From: Priapulus caudatus
Taxonomy: Eukaryota; Priapulida; Priapulimorpha; Priapulimorphida; Priapulidae
Direction: 5' to 3'
DNA: 64,000 nucleotides
Assembly: GCF_000485595.1 (NCBI RefSeq)
Contig: NW_014577292.1
Coordinates: forward strand, 47,754-111,753
Shown: positions 50,007 to 60,000 of the stretch, piece after piece
How positions within the stretch are numbered: position 1 is the first letter of the stretch
Layout: every line of letters begins with the position of its first letter
The notes under the pieces: model-generated
What the model saw: the letters and a program-made list of their open reading frames with translations, nothing else
Database searches by the model: none
What the model was told of the DNA's origin: nothing
Made by a program: the position numbers and the translations under genes

Positions 50007-50672
50007 CTATGAAGGGGACCCGCCAAACCAGCCAGCGGCACAGCATGCTATATATACTGTAAGTGCCAACATGGCCACCCGCACCTTTAATATTAACTTA
50101 CTATTCTCATTGCAGCAGTCGAGAGAGGAGCTGTCACTGTAATGACGAGGACGTCGGATCATTAGGTTAAGCAGATTGATTGGGTTGCTCTCTTTCGTGT
50201 CCCGTGATAAGCTAAGGTCAACTGACCTCGCAAGATTAGCAATGCAATAAGACGACGCCAGTGCTGAACTGGTACAGGCGCACTCTCGTTTAGTGTTTCC
50301 AGTGAAGTGCGCCAGTCCATTACTGCTTCCCGTGCATTTGAGTTCACTAGTGACAACAGAGTGTTCCAATCTAATTGTATCACGGCGTTGCCTTAGTTTA
50401 GTGGTGCCACCAGAGGAATCGGGTTCAGCACCACCAGCAGTTGTGCCAGCAGAGTGTCCCAGTTCAATAGCAGCACAGGCGCGTTCTAGTTTAATCGTGT
50501 CACCAGAGTTTTCGAGTGCGGCAGAACGCTTCAACCGGTGGCTAGCACGCGAGAGTGCCACGCCACTAGCAGTATAAGTACGTTCCGTGTTGGCATTGCC
50601 AAGTGAGCATTTTGAATCCCGAGCACCGCCGTCATTTGTTGTCCTGGCGTGTGTTTTAGCTGACGTAGTCAT
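50007..50672 (-). other. Open frame of 221 codons over a 27-bp minisatellite
   Basis: This is the longest open frame in the window not caused by a dinucleotide or tetranucleotide repeat. Its middle consists of about eleven degenerate nine-residue units, for example GDTIKLER, DTIRLEHS and NTKRECA. The C-terminal part, VRVAMLALTVYIACCAAGW, is hydrophobic. No known domain is recognised, and the plus strand is also open through much of the array. Because 27 is a multiple of three, long open frames are expected if one unit lacks stops, so coding is unproven. Confidence 0.2.
50233..50541. repeat. Degenerate 27-bp minisatellite
   Basis: Units start at 50,233, 50,260, 50,287, 50,314, 50,341, 50,368, 50,395, 50,422 (39 bp), 50,461, 50,488 and 50,515. 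The clearest share AGTTTAATCGTGTCACCAGA-like sequence. Units differ at many positions, yet the period stays exactly 27 except one unit lengthened by 12, also a multiple of three. Confidence 0.75.
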
Positions 50673-51569
50673 TATTTCGTCGTCCTCGTGCTTCAGGTCA
50701 CTGGTAAAGAGTTCACGCTTTATCCGTGGTTTGTCTGGTCCTACCTATAAAATGCACACTCATTACCGCTGTAAACTGGCCCTGCATAAATGGTCGAATA
50801 CACTTAATGCCGAGCGCCGCTCGTTTGCCGTTGCGAATCCTGAAAATGTGTCTTTTGTCAATTAGTGTACAATTAAGAGGTATTTTCGCCGTCAATATTC
50901 GGGGTAATACCGTGGCGGAGGTTGCTTATGCTAGGCTGCAGGTGTTTCCAGCAGAAAAATATTCATTAGTGAGCTTGTGCGCTTTTCCGCACATGCGACT
51001 GGCTTCTGTTGTGTGACGCTGGGCTGAGGCTTATACAGATTATATCCAAGCAAATACTATCAGCTTATATCTGAAAGTTTATAATAAGCGAAAGTAGATA
51101 CTGCATGCTTCTAACAAGTCGTTACGAACAACACCAATTAAAACCACCGTACCGTACCTTTTATACGTCTGCTTTATTATGGAATTATTCAACGTTACTA
51201 GGATAGAGATAATAAAGGACGATAGCATTATAGTCCAGTCAATATATGAAATTTTTTGGCCTACCTGGAACAAATTGCAACAGAAGGTTTTATTGTTGGA
51301 AATTGTTGATTGGACCCTCCTAAACTTCATATGCAAAATCGGCCAAAATCGGACCACGGAAAATTGACTAATTAGCATAAATCCAAAATGGCCGCCATTT
51401 TCAAGTTTGAGGCTAGTTTGTCCTAGATAGTACAAGAGCTAAGAGCCAAAAATCAGATGAATTAATTGTGCACTTTTGACAAAAGCATGAAAATTGGCAG
51501 TTTAAGATATGTACATTCATATGAGATCGGGTACCCATCTCCATCGGTATGGTATCTGAGCGCCATCTT

Positions 51570-52085
51570 GAATTTCAAAATGGCCACCATCAAAATCCAG
51601 TATCTTACATTTTTCAGCTAATATTCAACATAGAAACAATATTTTGGCATCTAAACCAACATTATCGGGGTCAAGAAACCCATTACAATCAAAACGATTA
51701 TCGGTCGGTAGCCGCCATCATGAATTTCAAAATGGCCACCATCCAAATCTATTAACTTTCATATTTCAGCTAATATTCAAGATAGAAACATGATCTTGGT
51801 GTCTAAACCAACATTATCGGGGTCAAGAAACCCATTACAATCGAAACCATTATCGGTCGGTGGCCGCTATCTTGAATTTCAAAATGGCCGCTATCCAAAT
51901 CTATTATTATTAATATTTCAGCTAATATTCAACATAGAAACATCATCTTGGTGTCTAAACCAACATTATCGGGGTCAAGAAACCTATTACAATCGAAACC
52001 ATCATCGGTCGTTGGCCGCCATCTTGGATTTAAAAATGGCCGCCATTCAAATCCATTATCATTTAATATTTAATAATGCAGCAAT
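51570..52085. repeat. 152-bp tandem repeat, about 3.4 copies
   Basis: Homologous GAATTTCAAAATGGCC starts occur at 51,570, 51,722, 51,874 and 52,026, an exact 152-bp period. Each unit carries AGCTAATATTCAACATAGAA, ACATTATCGGGGTCAAGAAA and TATCGGTCG. The first part of unit 1 lies inside the left arm of the surrounding fold-back. Confidence 0.9.
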
Positions 52086-52189
52086 TTAACCATAAAAAGT
52101 AAACAGAATTACTTGCATTTTGTGAAAAAAGGGTCGAGTAAAAGCATTACGATGTAATTACTTATAAGACGCCTTCACAACGGCGTGTA

Positions 52190-52275
52190 TACAAAATTAT
52201 TACAAATGAATATACAAATATACAAATATACAATATACATAACAATATACAAATATACATATATACAAAGGGATA
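52190..52275. repeat. ATACAA-rich low-complexity stretch
   Basis: Repeated ATACAAAT and ATACAT units in the spacer of the fold-back element. Confidence 0.75.
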
Positions 52276-52980
52276 CAAAGAATTAATCTAGCCTGTAAAA
52301 ACTATTCATACCAGTCTGCATCAGTCATAAGCAAGGTAACACACTTCTGTTGTCTTCAAAATCTTGTTTCTATGTTGAATATTAGCTGAAAAATATAAGA
52401 TAATGGATTTTGATGGTGGCCATTTTTTAATTCAAGATGGCGCCCAGATACCATACCGATGGAGATGGGTACCCGATCTCATATAAATGTACATATCTTA
52501 AACTACCGTTATGCCAATTTTCATGCTTTTGTCAAAATGTGCACAATTAATTCATCTGATTTTTGGCTCTTAGCTCTTGTACTATCTAGGGCAAACTAGC
52601 CTCAAACTTGAAAATGGCGGCCATTTTGGATTTATGCTAATTAGCCAGTTTCCCGTCGTACGATTTTGGCCGATTTTGCATATGAAGTTTAGGAGGGTCC
52701 AATCAACAACTTCCAACTATAAAACATTCTGTTGCAATTTGTTCCGGGTATTTCATATATTGACTGGACTATTAGTTCTTTTTCAGTTCACATGTATTTC
52801 TTTTAGTTTCGATGATAATTATTAAAATGAGTTGCGCGCCCATTATTATACACATACAGATATAATAAAATAAAAAGGCAGACAGTGTATGGCAAATAAA
52901 TACGAGGTATTCATTTAGAACTGCATATGTGCATATGTGCATATGTTAGAGGTGCATATGTGTTAGGAGCTGGCTCGCTG

Positions 52981-53160
52981 CGCTGGCTGGCTGGCTGGCT
53001 AATATCGATCGCACGAACACACGAACACTAGACTGGTACCCGGTCCCACCTCTCGGCTTAGTTACTCGATGGGGGAATCGAGGTGGGAGCGAGTACCAGT
53101 CTAACGCGAACACACGAGAGCGAAAACATAACCTCCTCCAACTCCGTTGGGCGGAGGTAA
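52981..53160 (+). repeat. Retroposon tail with CGAACACA array and terminal hairpin module
   Basis: A short CTGG run, then a CGAACACA-type array (about 53,009-53,028 and 53,104-53,116) interrupted by an inserted hairpin. It then ends GCGAAAACATAACCTCC, a loop, GGCGGAGGTAA (53,120-53,160). The same module ends the repeat at 57,735-57,763, so both are probably tails of one non-LTR retroposon or SINE group, RTE-like by general resemblance. Confidence 0.6.
53029..53103. mobile_element. 75-bp TAGACTGG hairpin inserted in tail array
   Basis: TAGACTGGTACCCGGTCCCA at the left pairs with GGGAGCGAGTACCAGTCTA at the right, with CACCTC/GAGGTG continuing the stem. Flanks ACACGAACAC and ACGCGAACAC match at 9 of 10 but belong to the surrounding array, so the TSD is uncertain. 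Related ends occur at 37,404-37,469. Confidence 0.6.
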
Positions 53161-55558
53161 TTATGGATGCTATTTGAGGAAAAGTCGTTTTTTTCCTTAT
53201 ATATAAACGTACAATAGGCACATTAGGATGTTTGGAATTACACATATTCCATGTATTTACCTAGAATGTAGAACTATCGGGACTGGTGCTATAAATAGCC
53301 TTTACTATTCCCACGGCTTGCCGTTATTATTCAAAACCGCGGTGGGAGGTGACTAATTTAGAGTGGTGTATTTCTGTCAGATAGTATGATCATGATAGTC
53401 ATTTGTATAGTTTGGTTTTACGACCAGCATTTACTTATAGCTCAATTTATTAATTATATGTGGTGTACTGTGATTCATTACGAATTAGCTACGCGGGAAG
53501 ACATATTTATCAGCTATAGGAGCATAAAACACATCTTCACGCATCTGCCTTTTAATAGCATTTTTACTTGTGTCAAAATCTCTGTACTTTATAATTGTAA
53601 CCACCGTCTTACTTGTACAAAAGTACTGATACTATCAACTTTCCTATATGAGCTAGAACGCCCCCTTTTCATAGAATGCTGCTTTATCAAAATAAATACC
53701 ATAAACCACGGCACGGTGCGGTTTCCGAGCGCGTACTATACTATATCTTCTCGCTGTTTGCTTTCACACACCACCACCTTCCCACGCTCTATGTGCACTG
53801 AATCCTTTAGCATCACACGCCTTGTTTTCACCTTGTTCATCTTTGCTCGCCGATGCGCATACTAATTCGCTGATATTGTCATTTTCAAATTCCGCAGACT
53901 TGGGCTGACATGCAAATCATGCGTTAAGTAAACATCCTGTGTACGCGCAGATAGCACCAGAGTAAGCTTGCCGCGATGCTCTCTACAAGGCATCCCTAAA
54001 TTAATCCCAGCGTTTCATACGCGTCTGCCATTGATCCTCGTAAATACTACTATACTGTTGGATGCAATGTGTGCAATGTTTCCGTTCGACTTAAGCCACT
54101 TTCGATAATAGCAGCCGTACCTATTATTGCATCACAACAGGGGCACTTGTATAACATAAGAGGCAACATACGTAAACACATCTCACGCGTGAACAGCTAG
54201 CCGTGAGCCTCCTAGAATGACATGTAGTCAAGTATACTTCTCCCCATGGGCATTTCATAATTCGTTTGCCGCTCGTTTTCCTTTGGGCAACTTTTAATAC
54301 GCGTCGTAAGTCGTAAAATCGTGATGAAATGTACGCACAGTTGGCAACACTACGGTATATAGAGGCTATACCCAACTGTCAGAAAGAAGTAGGGGGAGTA
54401 TCACACCGCATCCTAAACAGAGCACAGCTGCTCACATCTGCACGCGCATTACAGGTGTTACATCATTATTAATTGCTACACACCCGAGGCGAGCAATCAG
54501 GATATAATTTTGCTAATATAATATGTCGGTTTTTATCGTGTTAACTATGTGTACTCAAGTGTACACGCAGTTACGTACAAGTATTAGAGATATGAATGAA
54601 AACGACAGTAGATTATATCAAATATACTTTACCGCTTGTTAAGAATAGATATATGAGTATCGCATATAACTCATTCATGACAATGTGTAGCGATATATTA
54701 TTCCCTAGTCATAATAAAAGAAATATGAAGAATTCCCGACAATCGTGCGATTCTGATGACAAAACTCGACAAAACACGTGTTCTCTATCAAAACTGATAC
54801 GCATGCCTTTAACACTATCTACATTTCCCTCTAATTGTTTACGCCTGCTAATCACATTACACGATTCCTTCGATTTATAGAATTTGTAAAAATTAAAAGC
54901 TTATTAAATATATTAATAAATAATGTACTCGGGCCCATGCCTGAAGCGTCTGGACAGATGAACAGGTGTGTCGTAATAGAAGTGCTATACTCGTCAACTA
55001 AATGTAGCTGAACACGAATTAGGAAACAAAACTTAGCTGTGTAAATGTGTGCCTGTGCGTGTGCGTGTGTGCGTATGTGCATGAATAACCTAAGCTAATA
55101 CACAAGCATTCGTGTAACACCTCGCTTTCTGGGGAGCGGAAGTAACCTAATACTTACAAGGGGGATGTGATTCAGCCAAGGGGTTTTCTGGGATAATGCC
55201 CAAATGTGTGTTTGTAAAATAAGCAGCCAATGTAATCACATTATTATGTATAACTATTATATGAGTAGATATATATTTGTATATCCAAAGCATGTATTCA
55301 ACACAGCGCATTATAAACAGGGGGAAAACAAATAACCCACAACTACCGTTGCAAATGACGACTGGTCTATCCCCTTCACTGTGTTACTACAGGCGTATAT
55401 ACACGCATCTTCCATCAACAAAGTCTTAAGCATGACCCCATCTTTATCGCACTATGCCAGTATCCTCCCAGCGTAGGTAGTACATGCTTCATTTGCCGCA
55501 CATTGCACGTGCATGCCGCTTTCATCAAATCATGCTATAATTATAGCACTGCGAGGTT
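53161..55558. other. AT-rich stretch with one unassigned open frame
   Basis: The open frame 53,386-53,865 (+, 159 codons) is long for AT-rich DNA but resembles no family I know. It has several hydrophobic stretches and no Kozak-like or splice evidence I trust. The rest shows nothing. Confidence 0.25.
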
Positions 55559-55733
55559 CTTATTTCTTATTTCGTATTCTATCTATTCTCATTCTGTTTC
55601 TATTCTATTCTATTTTTTTCTATTTTGCCAATTTTTTTTCTTCTATTTTATCAATTCCATTCTTTTTCCATTCTATTCTATTCTATATTCTTTTTCAATT
55701 CTATTATTATTCTTAGTTCTTATATATTTATTT
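55559..55733. repeat. TTCTA/TTTCTATT pyrimidine-rich low-complexity tract
   Basis: Irregular TTCTA, TTCTATTC and T-run units, strongly pyrimidine-biased on the plus strand. Open frames here are Phe/Ser/Ile-rich repeat products. Confidence 0.9.
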
Positions 55734-56732
55734 TTAGCGTTCGTTGGCAAGGAATTCATCAACTACGCATACGTAATGAACGTAACTGCGATCGACATCA
55801 CGTAAAGATAATCAGGTTTCAACATGGCATGCTGTCCGCAACAACAGGCACGTCAATAAACTAGAATACGTGGAGCAAATAGCTGCACGTATAGCCGAAT
55901 ACAGGCAGCTGTACATTTTTATTAAATTCTAAGAACCTCGTGGCTTCTCACAGACAACTAGAACCTATAGCAATATAGCTGCTGTTATGGTTGCTGTTAT
56001 ATGGTTACTGTCGAGTTGTCTGGATTACCACACTGCTGCTAAAACTAATACAACATAGCAAACCATAACGACGAGCTTTGCGACTATTTGGATACGTACA
56101 ACCTGGCATAAAAGCGATACAAACCTTGCTACGGATTGAAAAGCAGAAATGGAGAGGTGGCTTCGTTCACTTTACTCGTCAGCTCTGGGAACGGTGTGGG
56201 GTTAAATGCACGCATCTGCAACATACTACAGAGCATTGTAGACTAGGCAAGGGAAGGGGAAACTACACGGCCATAGCTGGCTATTACATTGATCCGCGTG
56301 GCAGTGTAACTGTAGATGGCTTCCTGAATTGGTCGCTAGTGCTGGCCGTGCATGCATTTCCGTGTGCTTGCAGCCAGTTTAATAGTCTCGAGATGCCGTC
56401 TAAACGCAAAAACACCGGCCTGCAGTAGCATGTGTCTGTATCTACTTATTTACTTTATTTTCGAAATTTATCCCCGAATGAGAGGTATATCTCTTGAAAA
56501 TGTATTCGCGATTTTTAAAATTTTTACCCGATACGAAGACGTTCTGCAGCGTTTCCTCTTGTTCTGATTGCACCTCGATAATCATGTGTCATGCAAAATG
56601 TCTGTGCGATTACGAAAACAAATACGAACCCGTGCGTTTGCTAGTTATTTTGAGCTTGTAGCGTTATATTACACAACATTATCTCTCCTCTCCCTATGAG
56701 GTAAACATAGCAGAAGGGAAGCAGCGGAGAGC
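55734..56732. other. Non-coding stretch, no gene recognised
   Basis: The 116-codon frame at 56,078-56,428 (+) is unrecognised. No repeat structure seen. Confidence 0.3.
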
Positions 56733-56775
56733 TAGAGAGAGCGAGAGAGAGAGAGAGAGAAAGAGAGAAAGAGAG
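56733..56775. repeat. (GA)n microsatellite
   Basis: GA dinucleotides with GAAA interruptions. Confidence 0.9.
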
Positions 56776-57439
56776 CCATGTGGGCAGACATACCGCCAGG
56801 TGTCACCTGAGCTGGCATGTGCTAGACAGCCAATATCGCACCGACTTATGCACACAACACTTCGCTAGAGAAGACGAGACCACACAGCTGCCCGCCAGAT
56901 GGTAGCAAATCACTGCTGCACAGAAGCAGGGGACATTGGACACCTTTGGAAAAACTTGTGTTTTTTTCGCGCAAAAACAGTGTACTGTTTCGCAGCATGT
57001 GCAGCTAGGACTGATGCTGCGATAAGTGGAGACAAATGTGGCAGTGTTACTAGGCGGGAGGCCATGGTAAAGACGCGGGTGCCTGATGCCACATGGCTGG
57101 CCACTGGGGGTGTGTGATTTGACAAGTCGGTCCTTTCCCAGTTTTCCCACCATGACCAGAGCGTAGGCCCATGTGTCGGACAGTCAACGCAAGCCACGTA
57201 TCAAAACAAGACGGACGTAACACTACGCGCACATGCGTCCTCATAATTATAGTGATCACCATAGTTATCATCGGGCCAGCATTGTACTAATAATTTGTGC
57301 TAATTAGGCACTCGCGTGAAATCAGAGCATTTTCAGGCTATAATGACACTCGCTTGATAAGCGCTCCATGTAAACGCATCACAAACAAGAGCAATCGGAG
57401 ATAGCAAACCTCCGCCACAGCGTAACAGTCCCCCCATCT
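56776..57439. other. Non-coding stretch, no gene recognised
   Basis: Opposing open frames (56,803-57,153 minus; 56,899-57,117 plus) with no recognisable domain. Confidence 0.3.
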
Positions 57440-57765
57440 TGCTGGTACACCCAATATATGACTTTAATGGAATTTTCAGAAATTCGAAAAAAGGTCCAGG
57501 ATTGTTTTGGATGAGTTTTGAATGCGTCCGAAGTCTTCCCCACAAAAAGAAAAAAAGAAAAAGAAAATCCGGATCCGGATCAGCACCAAAATCTAATAGA
57601 TTGCTTGTTGGCCCAAGACCAAGTCGTCCAAAAAAATTCATCAAAATCCGTCCGTAACTTATGGGATATCCTGTTGACAGACAAACCAACAAACCAACAA
57701 ACCAACAAACCAACAAACCAACAAACTAACAGGGGCGAAAACATAACCTCCTTGGCGGAGGTAGC
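57440..57765 (+). repeat. Retroposon 3' tail with 8-bp array and hairpin module
   Basis: Non-coding sequence with phrases such as GGATCCGGATCAGCACCAAA and TTCATCAAAATCCGTCCGTA, then an AAACCAAC array (about 57,679-57,730), then GCGAAAACATAACCTCCTTG and GGCGGAGGTA. CCTCC pairs with GGAGG across the short loop. This layout resembles the 3' ends of RTE-type LINEs or SINEs using them, from general knowledge. No reverse transcriptase frame is present, so it is truncated or a SINE. Confidence 0.65.
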
Positions 57766-57977
57766 AATCACAAAACATGCAGGCATCCACGAGTAGAGCC
57801 TACATCGAACATAGAGCCAATACCAATTACGCAAAATGAGCAGTTGGCGACAGTAAAATTCGCGAGCATACAGAATTCTTGAGATAATTCGTACAGCACG
57901 AAACATATACACGCGCAATACGCAACGCAGATCGACACGTAAAAATACATCAAACAGAACCGTCCATATTCGCCGTA

Positions 57978-58172
57978 CACACGTACGCATGCACGAACGC
58001 ACGTACGCACGAACGCACGTACGCACGAACGCACGTACGCACGCACGCGCGTACGAACGCAAGCACGCACGCACGCACGCATGCACGCACACATGCATGT
58101 ACGAACGCAGGCACGCACGCACGCACGCATGTACAAACGCATGTACGCACTACGAACGCCTGCATGCGCACA

Positions 58173-58207
<35 letters not shown>

Positions 58208-58209
58208 GC
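57978..58209. repeat. (ACGC)n/(ACGA)n-type alternating tract
   Basis: Imperfect ACGC, GTACGCAC and GAACGCAC units over about 230 bp. The 93-180 codon frames on the minus strand and 84-119 codon frames on the plus strand through it are repeat products. Confidence 0.95.
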
Positions 58210-58599
58210 ATCGTTGCCGCCAATTCCCCACGTGAATCGTGTTTCTATGACATTCGTAATGCAGGCCATCGTTCGCCGATGCGCGCGTGCGTGCGTAGTG
58301 GTTGGCTGGCTGGCAACTCGCTATATATCAACTGAAGCTTGTGAATGAAGCGAGCCAGCTGCGGCCAGCTGGCGCATCTGGACCAGCGCGGGCTAATGAA
58401 GATTGTTAGCTCTGCACACAAGATGAGCACAACCATCGCCGAGCATCCCGCGGATATCGCCTGCATTAAATACCAAGCAATGCCACGGCGGCGGTGCGCA
58501 ATCTCGCCTGCTCCGCCATTACTATAGCCGCGGCCGAGCGTCGCAGTTACGACCGCAGTCGCGCGGCGGCAAAAGTTATATACACGAGTTATATACAAA

Positions 58600-58639
58600 C
58601 AAGAGCCCACAATAGAAAATTATCTATTATGGACTCTTG
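58600..58639. mobile_element. 40-bp CAAGAG micro-hairpin, perfect 7-bp TSD
   Basis: CAAGAGCCCACAATAGA pairs with TCTATTATGGACTCTTG with two mismatches. Flanks are ATACAAA at 58,593-58,599 and 58,640-58,646. The end CTCTTG followed by ATA matches the other CAAGAG members. Confidence 0.85.
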
Positions 58640-59908
58640 ATACAAAGTTATACACGAGGCGTTTCCCAATTCCGCTTATTGCTCACGCGAGCGCACGATG
58701 GTCCGCGGCAAACTAGCCGTGGGATTTCACGATGCCTTCTTTTTGATTGTGGGGCATTTGCTCGTTCGTTCGTTCGCTATGCTAATGCTAATGGGCGATA
58801 TACGCGTAAACAACAAGTAACACCTCTCAGGTAATATAAATGCACGCCTCTCGCACACACATTTCATTCGTGGGCGTATATAGTTGGGAGAGTTGTTGAG
58901 GATGGTTGTGATGTTTTACTGGAGGAGGGAGTGCGTACGTTCTGACACCCACTTGCTCATCAAAAGACGCGCATTCACGGGGCACGATCACACGCGACGA
59001 AAACTGAACAACCCCGTTGGCACTGAATAAGGATGTGATGGGGATATTTCATATTTAGTCGCTTGTGATGAAGGGGGAAGTGAATGGGGCATGCGCCACT
59101 CAACCGGAATGGCCAATATATTTCTACTCCAGTGCATGCCACTCGATAACCATGCTGTTACTGCATACATATAGCAGTGGTTTAATTTTTATTTTCTGCA
59201 CATAAGACACAATCGTTCAATTGTTATCGTTTTAATTAATAATTCAATCATGCATTATGTTTTTAAATATGGTTATTTCACATTACTAATTTTGCGATTA
59301 TACTGTAACCATGAAAGATAATGTAAAAATATTATTGGATAAATATCCAAGCATATTTCAAGACTTAATTGATAGAAAAGCTATTCTCAGATTGAGCATC
59401 CCGCTGTCACGATCTCATACAGATTAGCGATAGACGCATACGTTCTATCGGCAGAATAGACAGTATACCCGACGTTTCACAAGTCATGCTAGCTGCTATT
59501 ATACAGCGTCGTGTGAGTCAGTACTCGCAGCATGAAAACACTCACCGCCCCCACCCGCGGGACCAATGTAGGGAATTAGTGACATTTTACACTACATTAC
59601 CCAAGTTGTTAATAAGACTGCCTCGGCCACCTGAACCCAGACTAGCCCCAAATGCAGCCTGAAGAGCTATTAGGATGCGTCAGATTGCACATGCCTGAGT
59701 TGCATGCATCGCACGTGGCCGCGAAAACGTTGTGCGCACGTAACATTACAGCTAGCCAGGGGAGCGTTATCCTTGCCACTAATGACTGTACTCAACCTTT
59801 ACCCCCCCCCTGATCCCAGTATGCACTGAATAATTTATACAACCGGGAAAGAGTCGAGTAGTGATAAACTTCCCGTTAGACACATTGTCAGGCCAGCCGC
59901 CTTGTCGA
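58640..59908. other. Non-coding stretch, no gene recognised
   Basis: No gene or repeat supported. A short (TTCG)n run lies near 58,763-58,775 and a C-run near 59,802-59,810. Confidence 0.35.
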
Positions 59909-59970
59909 ACGGTCGGTCGGTCGGTCAGTCGGTCGGTCGGTCGGTAATTGGTCGGTCGGTTGATCGGTTG
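59909..59970. repeat. (TCGG)n tetranucleotide array
   Basis: GGTC units with TCAG, TAAT and TGAT variants. The array ends about 30 bp before the first recognisable reverse-transcriptase sequence. Confidence 0.9.
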
Positions 59971-60000
59971 ACCATGGGAGCGAAAAGTAACATGTTATAA

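Larger units (their letters stand above)
51231..52771. mobile_element. 1.5-kb fold-back element with 415-bp arms
   Basis: Arms 51,231-51,646 and 52,357-52,771 are reverse complements with scattered differences. They begin TAGTCCAGTCAATATATGAA. TTA lies directly outside both ends (51,228-51,230 and 52,772-52,774), matching the TWA target preference of PIF/Harbinger transposons, though three bases are weak evidence. The interior holds a 152-bp tandem array and an ATACAA-rich stretch. Similar frames in both arms (51,079-51,435 minus, 52,577-52,825 plus) reflect arm identity, not a protein gene. Confidence 0.8.

Noticed and set aside
51570-52085. CRISPR-like array of repeats and spacers
   Set aside because: The 152-bp units are homologous along their whole length; there are no unique spacers, and the DNA is eukaryotic.
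51079-52825. Two similar frames beginning MYYLGQTSLKLENGGHFGF on opposite strands
   Set aside because: Same situation: they lie in the two 415-bp arms of the fold-back and resemble no protein family.
57580-58231. Minus-strand frames of 93-180 codons rich in Cys, Val, Arg and Ala
   Set aside because: They run through the ACGC array and the retroposon tail; no domain and no unique sequence of consequence.
59909-60000. The (TCGG)n array as a tail belonging to the LINE relic
   Set aside because: It lies upstream of the 5'-truncated reverse-transcriptase sequence in the same orientation, so it is not that element's 3' tail; the adjacency may be chance.
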